From Ischnura elegans (Eukaryota > Arthropoda > Insecta > Odonata > Coenagrionidae), in assembly GCF_921293095.1 (NCBI RefSeq), contig NW_025791658.1:3844001-3908000 (forward strand): 64,000 nt of DNA, in the 5' to 3' direction. A model generated the notes under the pieces. The model saw nothing but the letters and a program-made list of their open reading frames with translations. It did not search any database and had not been told where the DNA came from. Of this stretch, positions 33,500 through 44,702 are shown one piece after another (position 1 is the first letter of the stretch; each line of letters opens with the position of its first letter). The position numbers and the translations under genes are program-made.

Positions 33500-34088
33500 G
33501 AATAAATGTTACATTTTATAAAGTTTATGGGTTAAAGTTTGGTTTTATCTAATATCTAAGACACAATTTCAATGTGTACCCACTCATCGGAGTTCTGGGA
33601 TACCAATGCTCAAAATCGCACCTCGATAAAAAGATCCGATGGAATTCCCTTTAGCTACACAAGAGGGTACTCTTTTTCGGACTGCAGTTAATCACTATCG
33701 TAGCAACGTTGTTAATATAATTGTAAGATCTGAAAACGTTCAAATTATGGTGTAGCTTTCGTGTGCGTGGATTGTAATCTTCCTCTCAGGAAATACAAAA
33801 CATTCACTTCAAGCCCGTATTAATTACCTCCATCATGGAATGAAATAAATGCAGTGGATGTTTTTTCAATCGCATGCATCGAAAGTGTAGGAAAAACACG
33901 CAAAAATAGCGCGAGAAGTTCGCATTTGTAGCCGCGGGGCGCTGTCCAGATCAGAACGCCCAAATCCATTCCCAAGCAGTTACACGAAGAGTAGTAGCGG
34001 TGGGGGCTGCTGGTGCCATGACGCGTCTAAGCTATTGCCTTATTTGGGGCGCCGCCCGAGCATGCGCAGAGCGACGCGACGTATCTAT

Positions 34089-34720
34089 TAGTGATGAGCG
34101 GAACTGTGATTGCGATCACCGAGGTGAATCACTCTTAAAAGTCATCGGTGATTTGTGGCGCTGCTATTCCTGCTACTTTGCCCAATTCCTAGGAATGAGC
34201 TCTCCTCAATAGGAACGAATAAACTTATAGAAAATTGTAAAATTAGGCAAATTATTTTTTTTTGATGGAATAGTTCTGATTCCGAGTTTATATTACAATA
34301 ATTAAGTACATTTGATGTGGCAAAAGAATTGATAAGGGGCAATAATTTTTTTATACATATTTATAATCAAACCGTCATAATTCAAGGATTTAGCTGTATA
34401 TTTCGCACAGAATGTCTTATTCATATTTCATCCTTATTTTACTGTTGGCAGCATCATGGTAGCTGCAGAAGCTAAGTTCACCGTATTCACAGTGGCAGTG
34501 ATTTCGAGTATTTGGTGATTTAGTCACCGGCAGTGATCGGCTACTTCTCTTCAATCACAGGTGGAGATATATCGCATATCACTTGGTAGCAGCCAGAGCT
34601 ATCTTCACCGAATCCAGTGATCGAATCACCGATCACAGTGATTTCGAATATTGAATCACCGACAGTGACTGCTAGTTTTCAGTAACGGTGACTCAATCAC
34701 AGTTATATCGCTCATCACTA
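34089..34720. mobile_element. hAT-type MITE
   Basis: Inverted ends TAGTGATGAGCG...CGCTCATCACTA extend about 35 bases. They are flanked by an 8-bp target duplication with one mismatch (GTATCTAT at 34081, GTATCCAT at 34721). The interior is full of GTGATT/AATCAC words. 8-bp duplications are typical of hAT elements. Confidence 0.75.
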
Positions 34721-34989
34721 GTATCCATAGTGAGTTGACATCGCCGCGCCGGCCGGCGGTCGTATAATCTGCCGTCTACTTGGTGTTGCAGTGTTGCAGA
34801 ATACCTTGTTTTGTTGACCAGTTGACTTATTGTGTGTAAATTGTTTTATTTAGTGAGCGATGGGTATATTTACTGCTTCATATCATTCCTACATTTTCGA
34901 ATTATGTGATTGGAAAAACACTACGGTTAAATTGATGCATAATCAAAATTGAATGGGTATTTAATTTTTTTCTCTTTTCAAATCTTTGG

Positions 34990-35110
34990 AAGGGGTGGCG
35001 TGCGAGAGTCCTTGGGGGGCAAGCCGCCACAGAATGCCACGTCGTGCTAGGTAGGCGCTGTGCAAGACCTCAAGGCCATCGGGTTCAATGAAGGACTTCT
35101 TCGACACGAT
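34990..35110 (-). other. Coding-like patch, unidentified
   Basis: The minus strand reads KPIVSKKSFIEPDGLEVLHS then AYLARRGILWRLAPQGLSHA without a stop, in a GC-rich island. No splice sites are clear and no family is recognised; it may be a retrocopy piece. Confidence 0.25.
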
Positions 35111-35296
35111 CGGCTTGAAGCAGAGATGTGTCGTTCATGAATGAATCGTTCAAAATGTACGATTCGAGGGCACTCTTGGCTCCAAAAAATACGAACGATG
35201 TTTCAATAATCCGATGATAGAATTAAAGTGACGGAAGCATTCGAAGTGTAGTGGAACAGGGGCGCAGCGAGGAGGGGGGGGGGGGGTTTGGGGGTT

Positions 35297-35450
35297 AACT
35301 CGTTTTTAGATTTTAAATTATTATAAATAGTTAATTTTACTTAATGCATCTATAATTTTCCTTAATACTAAAGATATGTTTATAGCTTAGAACCAAAGAT
35401 AGATTATGGGGCTTTACTTTGTAACACTTAATTTTGAGTTGGATGTTGGT
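35297..35450 (+). repeat. Dispersed repeat, copy 1
   Basis: TTTTAAATTATTATAAATA, AAAGATATGTTTATAGCTTA and GAGTTGGATGTTGGTGTGA recur in the same order at 37021-37038 and 37635-37763. There a mariner-type element splits the second copy. Confidence 0.85.
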
Positions 35451-37020
35451 GTGAATGCATTTACGATGACATGATGCCGTCATACGATTGTACATTAGGG
35501 CGGATCGCAAAAATCGATTTTTTTCAAATCCATCTGGCCCAATGAAAAAAAGTTGTGGGACCGATCAAAAATAAGGCCTGAAAATTTTGAGACCTCTACG
35601 TGAACCCCTGACCCTCGCTCAAATGCAATTTAGGGGGGGAGGGTCAAAATTCGAAAAATATAATATTTTATGGTCATTCCATATAGATTTTGCCGAGTTA
35701 CTGCCCTTTCTGAGCAAAAATTTCGTGCATTTCGACTTATCTGCCACCGTTTAGCAACAAAATGCTTAATTTGAGTCCGCGCCCGCGAAGAAAATACCTA
35801 TTCCAACGCCCACGCAGCGTCGCGGATACAAGAGCTGCTAGCCGATCCCGTCCCCTCCCCGCTCGATTCTCCCCCTCCCACGCCTCGAATTCAGCAAAAT
35901 TCATCCCGCGTGTGCTGCTAGGAGGGCGTTCATCTTTGATAATATAAATCGGAAGATGGTAGAAGGTAAAAAATGGTGCGTAGTGAGACGACTTGTCCCT
36001 TATTTGGCGCCTCGTCGGCGTTGAGCAAATCGATGTTACCAACTTTTGGAGAAGTGATGAAATATTTTTAGATCTGCGAACGCAGGAAAGGAGCCTGCGG
36101 TCTACGATGAGGCACCGACTTCTTGCGTTAACTCTCGGGATACTCTCCGAAGTTGGCCCCCCTCATTCGCTCCCTCGCTTGATAACAGTCCGGCACCAAT
36201 TACTAAAACCCATCCAATAGCCACTTTGCCGACAGTAGATACCATAACTTTACGCGAGGTCTAATAGCATTATAACAGGAGAATAATTACCTAACAAGAA
36301 TTCCAAATGAATTAACACACCAGAAAAGACAATTCTTCCAAGTAACTACGTGATGCTGCAGTGAACAATCAATACTACTACTAATTGGATAGATATTACC
36401 AATAAAATAGTGTAGGAATTAATAAAATATCTCTCAGAAAGCCGTAAAACTCACCATTTTGAACCGTTTATCTTTAAAATTCCGCAATGTATTAATCTCG
36501 CACCTACTGCTTATCCTGGAGGGTAGTCCATACCCCCAAACAGCCGAGTATTAGTTGCACTAAACCCCCCCTCCCCCATTAGCCATAATTCCTAGCTGCG
36601 CCCTAGCTTGCATTTTTCCAATACTTTTCCGATCACTGATTTATTTATACCGTCTGGACCTTTATCTTACCTTCTCTCTGTTCTGATAAATTCCGTTCTG
36701 ACTGATATTGATCCGTTTTCGTTGTCAATTAGAAATTAAACTCACTTGGCATCATTTCGTCGAACGTATAATGACTGTATAATTTGTTAAAAATGGAGAT
36801 TGTTCCAAAGGTAATAGGTTTGTTTTCAATTTACGTTTGATTTGAAATTGTAATTAGCTTACTTGTTTAATTTTTATTTCGTTTAATATTTAATTCCTAG
36901 CTGCGCCCCTGTAGCGGAAGGACATCCTATAAGTATTAACCCATTTTACTGCCAGCCCATTTGGGGTGGGATGTACGAAGACTTCCCAGGCTATTTTCCA
37001 GAATTTGCAACGTTTCAGAT
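35451..37020. other. Unassigned sequence
   Basis: This includes a tract with runs of C and G (35500-35650) and a GC-rich block at 35770-36000 with a 61-codon open frame lacking any recognised motif. No gene is supported. Confidence 0.4.
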
Positions 37021-37038
37021 TTTAAATTATTATAAATA

Positions 37039-37632
37039 CAGTGTGTCCCAAAAAGAATGACCCGATTTTAACTCGTAATAATATTGAAACAAATGCCACT
37101 AGGCAAGCGAAACAGCGCCAGATGTGATCGGCATTGTTTAGAGTTTTAGAAAAATCCGCTGAATGTCACCGCGAGGGCTGATGTGGAGCGTGCAACCCTT
37201 AGACCATTGGTCTAACAATAAGGTGCAGCCAGTCTCGCTGAAGATGACTTACAGGACCGGGAGAGCAGGCTTTACACTCTTGGCCTCCTAGGCCCCCAGA
37301 TATAACACCATGCGATTTTTTTCCTTTTTTGAAATGTTATACGGCGTGTTTACGTTCCTCCCTTACCTCGTGAAATTGATGAACAATACACATGAATATC
37401 AGCCGCTGTAGCTTCAGTGGCAGAAGACATCTTACACTCAGTTTGGGATGAATTCAGCTATCGGCTAGATGTCGTCCGCGTAGCCAATAGAGGACATATT
37501 GAACATTTATGATGGCTTTTTATAAACTTTTGTCTTTTGTGAGTAATTTAGTATACACTATTTTGATGTTAAGCCCTTCTTCCTAATAAATAAATTTATT
37601 TAAAATAGGGTCATTCTTTTTGGGACACACTG
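37039..37632 (+). mobile_element. Mariner-type element, internally deleted
   Basis: Inverted ends CAGTGTGTCCCAAAAAGAAT...ATTCTTTTTGGGACACACTG lie in a TA duplication (37037-37038, 37633-37634). The plus strand encodes remnants of a mariner/IS630 transposase end: WPPRSPDITPCDFFLF and a decayed following helix, with stops and shifts. The insertion splits the dispersed repeat also found at 35297. Confidence 0.9.
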
Positions 37633-37955
37633 TACTTAATTTTAGTTAATGCATCTAGATTTTTCCTTAATATGTACTAAAGATATGTTTATAGCTTAGA
37701 ACCAAAGATAGATTATGGGGGTTTACTTTGTAACACTCAATTTTGAGTTGGATGTTGGTGTGACGATTGATGGGAGGAGGACAATGAAGCGGGCAGTAAT
37801 GAGCAGCCTATTTTGATTTTGATAAAAATTTCGGTTGGCGAACAGATGCGTAGCGGCCATGTTTGTGATTGGTGCTGTGATCCCAAATGGATACAACGTA
37901 ATACAATGTCTACAATAGTAGGTCTACAAGTAATACAATCTAATACAGTAGATTC

Positions 37956-38588
37956 CGGTTAATTGGGACATATCGGGACTTGTGCATTTTGCCCCAATTA
38001 GGCGAACTATCCTGTATATGGGCTTAAAGAAAGGTTGAAATGATAGAAAGAAGACTAAAGAATGTTTATAACGTAACATAAGTTTATTAAACCATTTCAT
38101 ACTTTGATTGATAAATCAGTGAGCTTTATTAAATTATTATCAGTTTTAAGAATTATAACAATTTAGTTAAAAATATTTTTCACAACCTCGGGCGATGCCG
38201 AATGAATGTGTTTTACTTACAATTAGTGTTATTAAAGAAAAGTCCTATCCTCTTGCGGATAGTACAACAACAAGAGCTTTCAAAGTAGGGCAAGAATAGG
38301 AACATTTGTGAAAAATAAGAGTAAATCATAGGAGAAAAAAAAATAGTATTCTGAAAACAAAAAAATTTTAATTTCGTCGTGAGCATAGAGTCTATGTCGC
38401 CGACTCATGGCCCAATAAAGCGGCATGCTGTCCCAATTAAGCGGAGAATACTCTGGGATTCTGGGACTCCTCTATTGGGCTCTGTTCCTTTATTTCTTAT
38501 GGGGAAAATTGTTTCGGATTGCGAACATTTCGGATAACGACCAACTTTCTGGAACGGATTGTGGTTGTTATCCGAGGTTCTACTGTGC
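37956..38588 (+). mobile_element. Pogo/Tigger-type MITE-B, copy 1
   Basis: It starts TA-CAGTAGATTCCGGTTAAT and matches 41778-42310 for about 500 bases. The right end (GAGGTTCTACTG) differs from that of copy 2. The CAGTRGAWYC start with TA target suits pogo/Tigger elements. Confidence 0.7.
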
Positions 38589-38635
38589 TGAGATACATGT
38601 TGTTAGAATTTAGCTATTGATATAAATGCTATGTA

Positions 38636-40044
38636 TAGTAAAACCTCTATGTAGTGAACCTCTTTACATCATAAACCTCCATACATCATACCACCCCTAC
38701 GGTCCCGTCTGATTTACATGTAAATTTATAGGCAAACCTCTTTGCAGTGAACCTCTTTATATTGTAAAACCTCCACTAATCATACCACGGAGACACCCCC
38801 GAGATGGCCCAACTACCACCGCAAATTGTACCGAGACAACCAGAGACCATTAATGCAGCCATAATTACGTACATGGAATGACATTTTCAGTGATAAATGT
38901 ATCACTCTTTTTTTCTTATGTGCCTTTTTATGCTGTAATTTTAACATTAATCATTAGTTGTGGCCATCATCATCATCATCACTGGTCAACAATCCTAGGA
39001 TTGGTTTGACGCAGCTCTCCACTCAGTTCTCCTATCAGCTAATCTTTTCACTCCTACGTATTTCTTCTCTTTCACATCCTTCACTTGTTCCATATATTTT
39101 GTTCGAGGCCTTCTTTCTCAATTCTTGCCTTCCACTTGTCCCTCGACGATTGTCTTCATCAGGGCATCATGTCTCAAGATGTGGCCTATAAGGTTGTTCC
39201 GTCTTCTTGTTAAGGTTTTCATGAGGCTTCTCTTCTCTCCTACCCTTCTTAGGACTTCCTCGTTACTAACTCGGTCGATTCATTTGATCTTCATCATTCT
39301 TCTGTCATCCACACGTTTCGAAGGCCTCTATCCTTGCTTTCTCCGCTGCGGTCATAGTCCATGCCTCACTTCCTTATAGGAGCATACTCCAGATGTAGGT
39401 TCTTATGAATTGTTTCTTTACTTCCATATTTAAGTTTCCCGCTGTAAGCAGGTCTCTCTTTTGGCGGAATGCTCTCTTCGCTTGGGCTATTCTGCTGATA
39501 ATTTCTTTCTTGCTTCTCCCGTCACTAGTTATCTTGCTTCCCAAATAACAGAATTCATCCACCTCTATCAGTTTTTGCCTCCCTATTTTAATGTTGGTCT
39601 TGACTTCTTCTCTTCTGCTGCATACTAAGATCTTGGTTTTCTTCGTGCTTATTTTCAGTTGATATCTACTCATTAGTTGTGGCCATTTTTTTCAATATGA
39701 GAGCATACCTGACAGTAAATAAGAAAAAAGATATCCAAATCATTTTAAGTGACTGTTGAATTGAGAGAGATCACATCGTTTTCTCTCGAATCATGGGATC
39801 ATGGGTAAAAATCATTCGATAGCGCTCACTTTCTGTTATCATTAAATAATTAATATATGTTCATTCATGCATCTATGTGTGTTTAAACACATAAATATAA
39901 TGGTTTAAAAGACAGCAGTGCCTTTCATTTCCAAAGGATATGTAAAAATGGTGCCTATCTCTAAAACCTCTCTATAGTGAACCTCCATATATCAAATTGC
40001 CCAAATTTTGGTCTCCTCCATAACAATGTAAAGAGGTTTTACTG
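38636..40044 (+). mobile_element. Pogo/Tigger-type element carrying a nested LINE
   Basis: The left end TAGTAAAACCTCTATGTAGT and right end (complement CAGTAAAACCTCTTTACAT) lie in TA (38634-38635, 40045-40046). Subterminal GTGAACCTC words repeat. Without the LINE at 38968-39669 it would be about 690 bp and non-coding. Its right end is only about 40 bases from a host exon. Confidence 0.82.
38968..39669 (-). mobile_element. LINE-D fragment nested in the Tigger element
   Basis: A 17-bp target duplication TCATTAGTTGTGGCCAT (38951-38967 and 39670-39686) flanks it. The minus strand encodes QLKISTKKTKILVCSRR, DEFCYLGSKITSDGRSKKEI and RIAQAKRAFRQKRDLL, then a broken LYG/EAWTM region. The 3' end is a CAT-repeat (plus strand 38965-38979), as in the copy at 17869-18445. 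Confidence 0.92.
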
Positions 40045-40086
40045 TAATATATAGATAACAGCTTGTGTCCTCTTTTGTTTTTCCAG

Positions 40087-40233
40087 GAGGATATCAAGCA
40101 TGAGGATTCCGAGGATTGTCGATCAGATGATGTGGAATTTGTTGGGGAGGTGGGCGGTGGCGGAGGAGGGGGAGACGGAGAGGATTCGTCGGGGGAGAAG
40201 TGCGTGGGAGAACTCGTCTTCTTGACGAGAGAG
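40087..40233 (+). CDS. AT-hook/SUMO-motif protein, upstream exon
   Basis: The exon lies between CTTTTGTTTTTCCAG and a GTGAGT donor and has 49 whole codons, phase 0 at both ends. It encodes an acidic, glycine-rich stretch: EDIKHEDSEDCRSDDVEFVG, then seven Gly and CVGELVFLTRE. IKHE fits the psi-K-x-E SUMO-acceptor pattern. It joins in frame to the exon at 46825. Earlier exons (with the start codon) were not identified and may lie further left within or beyond the window. The intron just downstream carries a tandem duplication that begins at about 40242. Confidence 0.72.
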
Positions 40234-40241
40234 GTGAGTAC

Positions 40242-41136
40242 CCTCTGCACGTCACTGTCATCATCGCCGCGATAAAGGAGGGAGACTTTTCGTCGTCTAC
40301 TTGTCGTAGAGTTCTGAAATTAGGACAACATGTGCTAAATGACATGTACATATTAATGTGACTAAAGTATTCGTTGTAAGAGTCTAAAATTTGGATATAA
40401 TATGTAAAATGTCATGTTTGTATTACACTAGGGCAGCGGTTCCCAAAGTGGGGGTCGCGACCCCCAAGGGGGTCGTAGGCCGTTCGGAAAGGGGTCGCGA
40501 GATACTAATAATATGGTGAACAACGTACTTAAACTTGGACGACCATTTTTAGGGGGTCGCGGCTAAAAAGAATGAGCTAAAATGGGTCGCGGAAAGAAAA
40601 AGTTTGGGAACCGCTGCACTAGGGATGTAAGTGATGTAAAAGTAATAACTCAGAAGTTATAGTTGCTATTTTTACCTTGGAATTCGTTTTCAGACAGTAA
40701 AATACGTGGAAACAGATTTTCTTACTGATGTAAATGTCATAGAGTTCTGAAATTTGGATATAATATGCAAAAGACATGTACGTATTACAATAGGGATATA
40801 AGTAATGTAAAAGTAATAACTCAGAAGTTATAGTTGCTATTTTTACCTTGGAATTCGTTTTCAGACAGTAAAATACGTGGAAACAGATTTTCTTACTGAT
40901 GTAAATGTCATAGAGTTCTGAAATTTTGATATAAAATGCAAAATGTCATGTACGTATTACACTAGGGATATAAGTAATGTAAAAGTAATAACTCAGAAGT
41001 TACAGTTGCTATTTTTACCTAGGAATTCGTTTTCAGACAGTAAAATACGTGGAAACAGATTTTGTTACTGATGTAATGGTCGTGCCTCTGCACGTCACTG
41101 TCATGATCGCCACGATAAAGGAGGGAGACGAATGAC
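40242..41136 (+). repeat. Intronic tandem duplication (171-bp units)
   Basis: AGAGTTCTGAAATT begins at 40741 and 40912, 171 bases apart, and the unit including TTCAGACAGTAAAATACGTG is present three times up to 41080. CTCTGCACGTCACTGTCAT and GATAAAGGAGGGAGAC occur just after the exon donor (40242-40286) and again at 41091-41130, so the block next to the exon was copied too. A hAT MITE sits in the first unit. Confidence 0.88.
40434..40616. mobile_element. hAT-type MITE, 183 bp
   Basis: The ends CAGCGGTTCCCAAAGT...GTTTGGGAACCGCTG are inverted. An exact 8-bp duplication CACTAGGG lies at 40426-40433 and 40617-40624. The interior has GGGTCGCG repeats. It interrupts a tandem unit whose other copies lack it, so the empty site is known. 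Confidence 0.95.
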
Positions 41137-41349
41137 TGCATCTTTGGTTTGGGCACATAAAGAGTTGAAATTCAAGTGATGAGGTCTCAAAGAAGTTATT
41201 ATTTGCTCGAATATCGATTACTGCGTTTCTGAATATTGTAGTGGTTCCGATCCATCCCCTCTCTCTCCTTGGTTCGTGCCAATTTGCCTTCCCCACGGGA
41301 TTTAACCGGGGATGGTGAGTCGGGGTCCCACTAAATAAAGGTATTGCTG

Positions 41350-41592
41350 TATATAATGTTTGGAAGGAAATTTCTTAGCTTTTCTACAAAAAACACACAC
41401 TTTATTGCCGACTAGTTTCGGTTACACTGTACCATTTTCAAGACTAGACATTTTCACTAGTCTTGAAAATGGTACAGTGTAACCGAAACTAGTCGGCAAT
41501 AAAGTGTGTGTTTTTTGTAGAAAAGCTAAGAAATTTCCTTCCAAACATTAAATATGGAATTCTACAAAGTAAAGGCCTCAACAATTCAGTGC
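41350..41592 (+). mobile_element. Palindromic PLE-like element 1
   Basis: Arms 41355-41448 and 41457-41549 are nearly perfect complements. On the plus strand: CTTGAAAATGG, stem-loop GGTACAGTGTAACC, GAAACTAGTCGGC, AATAAA, then a tail ATATGGAATTCTACAAAGT. A 13-bp duplication AAAGGTATTGCTG (41337-41349, 41593-41605) flanks the insertion. The GA-stem-CGAAAC order resembles the hammerhead motif at the ends of PLEs. Confidence 0.82.
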
Positions 41593-41777
41593 AAAGGTAT
41601 TGCTGCTTGGCCGTGACGGACGATGACACTGTACAGTCGAAGAGCGATTAATGGCCCTCCACAACCAGACTTTTGTCGCGTCAATGAAATAAGGGCACTG
41701 TTTTGGTTCCCCGTAGCTACTCCGAGAAGCGATCGGATGAAGGATGTTTCGACAACTTTGGCAAGATAAACGAAATA

Positions 41778-42390
41778 CAGTAGATTCCGGTTAATTGGGA
41801 CATGTTGGTACTTGTGCACTTTGCTTTAATTAAGCGGCTGCCCCGATTAGGCGAACTATCCTGTATACGGGCATAAACAAACGTTGAAATGATGGAAAGA
41901 AGACTAAAGAATGTTTGTAATGCAACATAAGTTTATTAATCCATTAATTTGATTAACAAATGAGCGAGTTTAGTTAATTTATTATCATTTTTAACAATTA
42001 CAACAATTTAAATAAAAATATTTTTCACAGCCTCGGGTGACGCTGAATGAATGTCTTTTACTGAGTCCTATTAAATAAAAGTCCTATCCTATTTGCGAAT
42101 AGTATAACAACAAGAGCTTTCAAAATGGGGCAAGAATAGGAAGATTGGTGAAATTTAAGAGTAAATCAAAGGAGGAAAAATAAAAAAAAGTATTCTGAAA
42201 AAAAAATTTTTTAATTTCGTCGCGAGTATAGAGTCTATGTCGCCAACTCATGGCACAATAAGCGGAATGCTGTCCCAATTAAGGGGAAAATACTCTGGGA
42301 TATTCCTCTATTGGGTTCTGTTCTTCAAGATCTGCCCTGATTAAGCGGCTGCCCCAAGTAACCGGTGGACCCATTAAACGGAATTCACTG
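41778..42390 (+). mobile_element. Pogo/Tigger-type MITE-B, copy 2
   Basis: CAGTAGATTCCGGTTAATTG at the left and ACGGAATTCACTG at the right lie in TA (41776-41777, 42391-42392). It has subterminal TTAAGCGG words and no coding frame. Confidence 0.88.
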
Positions 42391-43783
42391 TACGTCCTTT
42401 TAAAACACATTTATTAAAAAAATAAAATGACAGAACAAAATAACCCTCCAAAACACACACGGCATCACCTTCAAATACGCGGAAAAGATGATTAACCCTC
42501 CAGAACACACGCCGTCACCTTTAACCCTAATACGGGCAACGTGAGTCTCTTGGACTCATCGCATCACATTTTTGAAAATTTTATTATGTTATTGAAATAT
42601 CAACATTTTGTAATTTTTTTTACTTCTTCTAATTGTATATTTCCTATAAATTAGAGTAATTCAAACTTTTTTCGGAATCAAAGTACATAACTTAAAAACA
42701 ATATTTTTCCCCGAATTCCGACAAATCCGGGCAAGGTGAGTCCGTTTGCACGAAATGTAAAAAGTATTGTGCATTTTACAAATATTTGGTTTGAATTGTC
42801 AAAATAATGTAAAATTATCGCTATGTACATGTGACGATAAAAATTTGTTGTTTTATGTAGTGAAAACAGAAACAATTAGTCAAAAGGGTCCACTGTACTC
42901 TCTTTTTGACTACGTATGAAATTAATAAGTAATGTAAAACTTTCGTTAAACAAATAATAATCAATTTTATGTTAAACGATTCTGTAGTGCACAATATGTA
43001 CAAATGGATGTGAAAAGTAATATTTTTCTCTGTTTAATAGTTTAAATTAAAAGCAAAAATTATAAGAGTCCATTGGACTCACCTTGCCCGATTACGTCAG
43101 AAAAATATGTTGCCCGTATTAGGGTTAAATAGATAAAATTATGAACCCTTCGAAATACTCAATTTCTGAAATGGATCATTTCTTTTAAAGTTCATTGTGT
43201 TTGTCTTCTCTTTCTGAGGATTTTAGTGACAAAGGGAGAGCAAAACACTGAGGCAAATTATGGGAGTTAGCAATTCAAAGGAAAATGTAGGGGCTCAATG
43301 GAAAATGAAACTGTGGGAACTTTCGGAACATGTGGCGACGAGAATTCTTACGACGTTTTTGTTGAGCGAGGAATGGATCCTGCAGGAACTTTGGGCGTTG
43401 GACGGCGGGTCAATGAGACGGCGATTACCGCACTCAAAATTTTGCCCGGCACACCACTGTTGTGCAGGTTCAACTCGCTGCTTCCTTGGGTCGTGTTCTC
43501 GTGCCTTTTCCTCTCTCGGCTCCACACCGATGGCGGACTCCCTGCTGCGACTGCTTCGACCTCCACTCAGGTTGCTCTCTCCTTCTCAAAACCTTCACTT
43601 TCTTATCCTCAATCCTCTATCTATCCTCTGGGAAAGCCTTATATAGGTGGCATTGCCTCCCACAATGCACCACACACACTGTCGTCTGCATTTTCGATAC
43701 TCAAATATTTTTTTTCAGCGGGTATTTCGAACGCAGACGACCAACATCACTGCACTGATTTTGCACTTCATTACACTAAAAAT
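42391..43783. other. Unassigned intron sequence
   Basis: The region 42530-43130 is AT-rich with two inverted CGGGCAA/GAGTC blocks (42532 and about 43070-43125), possibly the ends of a small element. The stretch 43260-43760 has several overlapping open frames but no splice-supported exon. Confidence 0.4.
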
Positions 43784-43795
43784 AAACCCAGTGAT

Positions 43796-44319
43796 GCGAT
43801 GGTGGTAGGCGTAACATGGTGGAACTCCTTCATGATGCACAAAGGTTAAGAAAAAGACTTCGCTGTTCCACAAAATAAAATATATTTGCGACCGCTTTCA
43901 ATACAGCGTATCATCATCTGGCAATTACAAACCTCACCCAGCATCACATTAGTTAACAAGCAATTGTATTCTCACCATTCACCACTGTTCAATGTTTTTT
44001 CCGAGAAACCATTACGGATGCCACTCACCACTCCATAACACCCCTCCCCATGTTTCGTCATCATACACCAACCCTCGGCTACCCCGTGCAGTGACCCATC
44101 AGCGACGTACTTCCCAAACCTACCTTCCCTTCCCTTACCCCCTCCCCTATTCATCCCCCTTTCTCCACCTGCACTCCACTGCCCCTCTAACGCCTTCAAG
44201 GGTATAAATTCTATGTACTGATACTTGTAATTGCCAGATGATGATACGCTGTATCGAAACCGGTCGCAAATATATTTTATTTTGTGGAACAGCGAAGTCT
44301 TTTTCTTAACCTTTGTGCA
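43796..44319 (-). mobile_element. Palindromic PLE-like element 2
   Basis: Arms 43837-43930 and 44225-44319 are complements around a 294-bp spacer. A 12-bp duplication AAACCCAGTGAT (43784-43795, 44320-44331) flanks it. The core reads CAGATGATGATACGCTGTAT, then CGAAACCGGTCGC. The minus-strand tail at 43836-43796 (GAAGGAGTTCCACCATGTT) matches the tails of elements 1 and 3. Confidence 0.82.
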
Positions 44320-44515
44320 AACCCAGTGATTTTTACATGAAAAAATAATGTACAATTTTTGACAATATCAAAAACAAAAAAATAAACCCCTCTTGCCAAA
44401 ATTGCGAACATCTCTGCTCTCAAGGGTACATATCAAAAATTAAAAAGACTGTGATGGCGTCGGACCATCACAATATGTATGTTTCTTCGTTAAAACTTTT
44501 GCAGGTACCCGTCTT

Positions 44516-44638
44516 TCTGAATAAAAACTTTTGGGCTTTGTCGCCACGTCAGTTTTTTTTGGGTCGCCCCGACGCTTCCGGAACGATGCTGGTCACTTTC
44601 TCAAGGGAATTTTCATTCGAGAAACTTCGGGGCCACTC

Positions 44639-44669
<31 letters not shown>

Positions 44670-44702
44670 CGCGACGACATAGCCCAAAAGTTTTTACTCA
44701 AT
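44516..44702. mobile_element. Small inverted-end MITE with a 27-base A run
   Basis: AAAAACTTTTGGGCTTTGTC at 44521 pairs with the complement near 44668-44696. An A run at 44640-44666 lies inside. Confidence 0.65.

Noticed and set aside
34000..34212. 70-codon frame MGAAGAMTRLSY
   Set aside because: It runs into the hAT MITE at 34089; not a gene.
35737..36042. 101-codon minus frame and its plus counterpart at 35762
   Set aside because: GC-rich patch with low-complexity Arg/Ser content and no recognised motif.
40063..40351. Minus frames opposite the exon at 40087
   Set aside because: They mirror a Gly-rich acidic exon that has proper splice sites on the plus strand.
43260..43849. Possible gene with 128- and 183-codon frames
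   Set aside because: Overlapping frames on both strands, no splice sites or motif; within the intron of the plus-strand gene.
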